From Colletotrichum lupini (taxonomy: Eukaryota > Ascomycota > Sordariomycetes > Glomerellales > Glomerellaceae), in the NCBI RefSeq assembly GCF_023278565.1, contig NC_064681.1:4030001-4094000 (forward strand): a DNA stretch of 64,000 nt, in the 5' to 3' direction. Below the pieces are notes generated by a model that saw only the letters and a program-made list of their open reading frames with translations, was not told the DNA's origin and did no database searches. Below, one piece after another: positions 59,174 through 64,000 of the stretch. A program made the translations under genes and the position numbers. Position 1 is the first letter of the stretch. Each line of letters starts with the position of its first letter.

Positions 59174-62100
59174 CAGCGCTTATATCTATATAAACAAATT
59201 AAATATAAGGTTCGTATTTAATTATTTAGCTCATTTCTCGCGCTATATTTAATTATTTAATAATTAATTAATAAATTTAACTGATTTCCTAATTAGGAAT
59301 TAAATAAAGCTATTGCGAAAGTCTTTATAATACTAATTTATAAACTTTACCTCGATTAGCTTTTTTAATTAAAAAATTAACCTCTTATTTTTATAATACC
59401 GCTACGAAGCTAGTTCTTAAAATATTAGACCTTTTTTAGTATAAAGGATCTTATTAATAATTATTATAAAGTTAAAGTTAACTTCGCGAGGCTAAATATC
59501 CTCTTATAATCTATCGCTATCGTAGGGATCGTAAAGATATTAAGTATAAGCTTACTTAACGTTAAATAAGTTAGTTAATAATTAATCTACTATTAAACTA
59601 AGTTAAGGACCGGCTAAGGGATAATTTATAAATAATATTAATTAAGCTTAAGTACGTAGTTAATTACTACGTTTATTATTTAAAATATTAACTATTATTA
59701 ATACTACGAGTCTTTTATAATACTTTTTAGAATTATAAAAGTATTAAAAGTAGTTTATAACTATCGTAGCGAAGGAGGAGGACTTAGATAACGAGGAAGA
59801 GGAGGACTTACTATCTTATTTATATACTATTTTTATTAATAATTATAAAGTCCCTTTTTTATATTAAATAGCTAATAGCTTTACTCGGGTATATCTTACC
59901 TCTTTTTTAACTATTTTAATCCTTACTTAAAGTAAAAAATAATTATTATAACGTAGAGCGGAGAGTTACCTAACTTAATATAATACTTATTAAGGACTTA
60001 CTAAGTATTAATAACTAATAATTAGAAATATCCTCGCGAGTTAAAATCATTATTAAAAAGTAGCTCTACCCGCTCCCTAAGTATATATTTAAACTAAATA
60101 TAACGAGGGATATTATTTAAAATTAGAGGTTAAGAAAGAGGTTAAGATATAAATTAATAACGAGCTAATTACTAACAAAATAATATTATTTATATTAATT
60201 ACGATTATAACGCTACGATTTAAGAAACCGTAAGATCTATTTTTTTTTTAAAAAGTTTATTATATAACTTCTTTTATTCTTTAAAATAGTTAATAAGGTA
60301 CTCGAGACTTATTATTACTTTTTATAAATAGCTATAACCGTCTCTTTTACCCTAGCCTTAGTATTTTATTATTTAGAAGTAAAGTAGTTTAAATACTACT
60401 TTTAGCTCGGTTAGTAATTACTAATTATTATTATTAAAAACGTCCTTAATAAGGATTTATTATTTTAAATTTTTATAAGCTCGACTAGTTATTAAAAAGG
60501 TATAAATCTACTTTTTCTTTTATAAAGAGCGTTATATTATAAAGTATATCAAATTCTATTTTATATTATTATTAAGCGTTAGTATAAGCTCTTATAACGA
60601 CTTTTTAAAAAGAGTAAATATATCGTTCTCATCGGTTTTATTACTAACTTCGAGGAAGGCCTTATATTATTAAAATAATGAGTAAATAAATTTAATAACG
60701 TTCTAAAACTTATTAATAGGGCCCCTTATACGCTAGAAGTTAAGATCTTTTTAAAGTTACTTAGTATTAATTAATATATTTAATTCTTATTTAAATACCT
60801 CTTTATTATTATTAAATAAAAAGGCCTTATTAATAAGGTTAAAAATATAACCGTAGTACCTTATTTTTTAATTAAGAATATCTTCTTAAGTATAGGTATA
60901 AAATAATATAGGATAAAAGTAACCTAAGTAAGTATTATTATTTAAGGTATTATTATAAATAACTACTCCGACTTAATTACTTAATTCCTAGTTATTTATT
61001 ACCGATTTTATAGTTTAGGTAATATCAGCCCTATTATAAGTACTATACTATTATCGTAAAGTAATAAAGTATTATATTTATTACTTAGTATAGTTTAGAA
61101 AGTAAATAAAAACGGCAATAATAATATTTTACGTTAGTAAGGTTTATAAATTAAATAATAAGTAAACTTTCGTTATTAACCTCCGGATCTCTATTCTAAT
61201 TATATCTTTTTTTTTAATAAAGATCTTACTTAGTTCCTTTTTTATATTTCTATATAATAATAAGAGTTTATTAATAATACTATAATTTAACTAATAAAGG
61301 AGGGCCCGGAAATAAGGATTATAAAAAGTTATAAATAGGCTATTATTATTAATAATATACTTAATTACTAATTCCTTAATTCTTATTACTTAGCTCTTTA
61401 TAATAATACTAGAGGTAAGTTTCTGTCTTTTTAGTATTAAGTCGTATTTAAAAGATTTTAATAAATATAATAACTTACTAAAGCTTAGATCTATTACTTA
61501 ATATTTTAACTTTAAATAAGCCGTTACTAAGCTCGTAGCTATTATTTTAAAATAAGTAACGATACTTATTTCGTTATAGTAATAATAAAACTAAAAGACT
61601 TTATTTTAAATATTTTTATTATAGATCTTTTAAATAAAGACCCCCTCTAAGCGGATCTATAACTTCCTTAGCCTTATACCTTTTTATAATATTAAATTAT
61701 TATTAACAAAAGTCCTTCCTTTTTAAATTACTTTTAAAAAGGCGAGGAGGCTATTATAATTATTAAGATCGGTTAATAATACGAGGCTAGTATTAATTAA
61801 AGTTTATAATTACGAAATAATCCGAAATAGTAGCTACGTACCGAAAATCGTATAACTTATTACTAATTAATTAATTATAATATAGTAAATTAATTAATAT
61901 ATAATTTAATTAATATTAATAATAATTATAATAGTTATAAAGGGTTAGAAATAGTAATACGTAACTTCGTTAGTTTTATTAATATTAAAAAAAGGGGGTA
62001 TTAGAGGTTTTTTAAATTCTTAAATATAATAGGATACTAAATTTAGGGCTCTATAATACTTAGGCTTTTTTTTTTTTTTTAGTAATTATTAATAATCTAT

Positions 62101-62392
62101 TTAGTTAAGTAATATAATACCGAACTTATAATTATAAATAAAGAGTTGCGGGTTTAAATCCCGCTCTAAGTATTTATATTTTTAATTATAAACTTCTATA
62201 GGGTATAGTTAAGAATATCGATTTTTAATTAGCCTAGCCCCGGATTTTCTTTTTTCTAAGTAACCTTATATTTAATTAAATACGTTAAATATAGGGCCTT
62301 ACGATATTTAATTATTTAACTTACTGAAATTCTTATATTTGACTGTTTGTTTAACTTATTTGTTTGATTAATTTGAATGGGTATAAGCGCTG
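59174..62392. mobile_element. hAT-like DNA transposon D, RIP-mutated
   Basis: 3219 bp bounded by an 11-bp terminal inverted repeat, CAGCGCTTATA at 59174-59184 and its reverse complement at 62382-62392. It is flanked by an 8-bp duplication ATCCTGCA (59166-59173) / ATCCTGTA (62393-62400) with one C/T mismatch. An 8-bp duplication and CA-starting terminal repeats are the hallmark of hAT elements, and 3.2 kb fits one transposase gene. RIP has destroyed the coding sequence, so transposase motifs could not be confirmed. Confidence 0.72.
62095..62173 (+). pseudogene. tRNA-like relic (Ile/Met type) inside element D
   Basis: A perfect T-arm GCGGG-TTTAAAT-CCCGC (62148-62164), a box-A-like TAGTTAAGTAAT (62102-62113) and a loop CTTATAA after CCGAA resemble a tRNA with anticodon TAT, or CAT before a C-to-T change. 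The acceptor and anticodon stems do not pair well, and the spacing is about five bases too long. It is probably a RIP-damaged tRNA-derived sequence and not a working gene. Confidence 0.35.
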
Positions 62393-62400
62393 ATCCTGTA

Positions 62401-63053
62401 CACTCTTTTCATTTTATATCCTGCCCATTACCTGCTTAGGCGATCCTGTAGGTGTAAACTGTGCAGCACATTAAATCCGTCGATCCACTTCTCTACAAGG
62501 AAAACTCCGGTACAGAATTCTCGAAGAAAAGAGTCAATGGTGCGGTCACTTCGCTACCTCGGTGCTAAATTCTAGGCCGAATGGGCTGATAGGGACGGAT
62601 CAACCTCCCTGCTTTGGAACGCAGTCTAGAAAGGCAAAGCACATCACCTTCCCGAGGCAGACAGGAGTGGCAGCACGAAGACTCCCCCTTTTGACAGAGT
62701 CCGATTCCATCATCCAATGATGATTGCTTTCACAGTTACCAGCTCCCCGTTGCGTGATGATTGAGGTCCTTGTATTCATATCCCTCCCGAAAGCCCCGTC
62801 CGTACCGCGTGCGTGGTTACTGCAGTGTGGCCCCCGTGGATCGGGTTTCATCTATCCAGTTCCTTTCTTCCTACAGAATAGATTATGAGTCCCCAATATG
62901 GAGTACTAAATTGGAACAGCAAGATGCTTAAAAGAACCCGCTGATCCCCTCGCTACTCAGTGTCCACTTTCTCGAAACTTTGTGACTTTCTTCGACTCTC
63001 CTCTCACCATCTGTGCGTGTGCTTGACGCCGCGCAGCCGCGTCATCCGCCGCA
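62401..63053. other. Host DNA upstream of the rhodopsin-like gene
   Basis: About 650 bp of normal composition between element D and the next gene. It includes the promoter and a CT-rich 5' leader just before 63054. No other gene is supportable. Confidence 0.5.
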
Positions 63054-64000
63054 ATGTCTTCGACGTCCAGCACAACGGCCGTCGACCCGGAGCGTGCCAA
63101 GGAAAGCAATACGGCCATGATCCTGGCCGTGACGGGGACTTTCCACGCGCTCGCTCTCGTCTTCGTCGTCCTCCGAACGTATACCCGCGCCGCTATTGTG
63201 AAGACGATAGGTATCGATGATTACATGATGATCATGTCTGCGGTACGATCCAGGATACTATATTGCCATAGTACTATGACAAGGGTGGCCATGCTGACTT
63301 TGACCAGCTCTGTGCGCTGGGTGGAGGTATGGTGATCTTCATTATTCAAGCGTTTTACGGACTCGGCAGACACAAAGACACAATCAGCAAGCCAGATCAA
63401 GTCTTCTTTTCCAAGGTTGGCTTCTTTCAATCAATCATATCCGCCATCGCTGCCCTGGCGTTTCTGAAGATCTCAATCGCACTATCGCTGCTACGTCTAA
63501 GCAAGAACAAGTGGTACTCGAGATCACTATGGGCTTTGATTGGTACAATGTCTATCCATACCTACTCAGTGTGGACTGCCTGGATCTTTCTAACATATCA
63601 TTAGTGTTCGTCGTGCTTTATACAATCATGGCATGGCTTAGCTTCTTCTTGTATTGCAGCCCGATGGAGGGATATTGGGACAAGAGCCTCAAGCCAAAGT
63701 GTTACAACATCAAGTTGTTCGTCAATTTCGCGCTGGTCAATACTGGTGAGCCGACATACTCATCCTTTCGCATTGCTTTAGAAGCTAATTCAGCCCAGCG
63801 TTCAACATCTTTACCGATGTCTGTTTCGCATCTCTGCCTATTCCCATCATTTGGGTCTTGCAGATGAAGTTGCGCACACGGGTGTATCTAATTGTCGTAC
63901 TTAGTCTAGGATACTTGTAAGTTTTGCTCCATTCGACACAATGGGTGCGTATCGGGGCTAACTCATTCCAGAGCTGTTATCATGGGTATCATCAAGGCCA
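63054..64000 (+). CDS. Rhodopsin-domain integral membrane protein (PTH11/SAT4-like), partial at window end
   Basis: The exons are 63054-63242, 63308-63542, 63605-63745, 63799-63916 and 63972 to beyond the window, all with consensus GT-AG introns of 53-65 nt. The start ATG (CGCAATGTCT) begins MSSTSSTTAVDPERAKESN, followed by membrane segments. Landmarks of the fungal rhodopsin-like domain are LRTYTRAAIVKTIGIDDYMMIMSA, YGLGRHKDTI, the LKISIALSLLRLSKNKWYSR segment, FFLYCSPMEGYWDKSLKPKCYN and FNIFTDVCFASLPIPIIWVLQMK. These 7-TM-like proteins include candidate receptors in plant-associated fungi. No N-terminal CFEM domain is present. The C-terminal part lies outside the window. Confidence 0.88.

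Noticed and set aside
31000..62300. CRISPR arrays or tandem repeats suggested by the monotonous AT-rich sequence
   Set aside because: No regularly spaced identical repeats were seen; the monotony comes from RIP depletion of CA/TG, and this is a eukaryotic genome.

Overview
The window is nuclear DNA of a filamentous ascomycete (Pezizomycotina, probably a Sordariomycete; I cannot name the genus). Genes carry short GT-AG introns of about 50-110 nt with CTRAC-like branch sites and encode typical fungal families (Zn2Cys6 regulator, MFS and NCS1 carriers, tyrosinase, BAHD acyltransferase, rhodopsin-like membrane protein). Compact gene-bearing DNA alternates with three very AT-rich blocks that have almost no CA/TG dinucleotides and are full of stops, the signature of repeat-induced point mutation (RIP).

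Gene region 1-30.7 kb. First comes a group resembling sugar-acid catabolism: a DapA/KDG-type aldolase (1003-2010), a broken GNAT gene (2353-3130), an SDR reductase (4566-5409) and a D-galactonate-dehydratase-like enolase (6013-7333) that is complete apart from one in-frame stop at codon 208. Next is a group that looks like import and breakdown of a ureide or amide: a 14-TM MFS carrier (8592-10451), a divergent NCS1 permease (11235-13200), a Zn2Cys6 regulator (13497-15768), a PuuE/chitin-deacetylase-type hydrolase (16231-17328) and an amidase (17947-19665). The intergenic spaces of this group share TCGGA...TCCGA palindromes, plausible sites for the local regulator. Then follow a second MFS carrier, a GNAT acetyltransferase, a CCCH zinc-finger protein and an FAD monooxygenase with an N-terminal extension, and a nearly unmutated solo LTR (29660-29836).

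Repeat region 30.8-62.4 kb. Two 7.4 kb copies of one Ty1/copia family lie in opposite orientations (A, 30772-38191; B, 40512-47928) and bracket one intact BAHD acyltransferase gene (38809-40419). Immediately right of B is a tRNA-Lys(CUU) gene, then a secreted-type tyrosinase gene (48566-49952). A second copia family (C, 51384-58996; same LTR as the solo LTR) and a hAT-like DNA transposon (D, 59174-62392) follow. Every element has target-site duplications visible in the sequence (A and D with one C/T mismatch). The right end carries the start of a rhodopsin-domain membrane protein (63054 to beyond 64000).

Most striking observation: the tRNA-Lys gene (minus strand, 48085-47956) is interrupted inside the T-stem, between nucleotides 61 and 62, by 57 nt with all the marks of a spliceosomal intron (GTAAGT, CTAAC, TAG). 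Removing exactly these 57 nt gives a perfect 73-nt tRNA with all stems paired. tRNA introns cut by the tRNA endonuclease normally lie at 37/38. Copia element B has also inserted 22 bp beyond the tRNA 3' end and separated the gene from its likely Pol III terminator.
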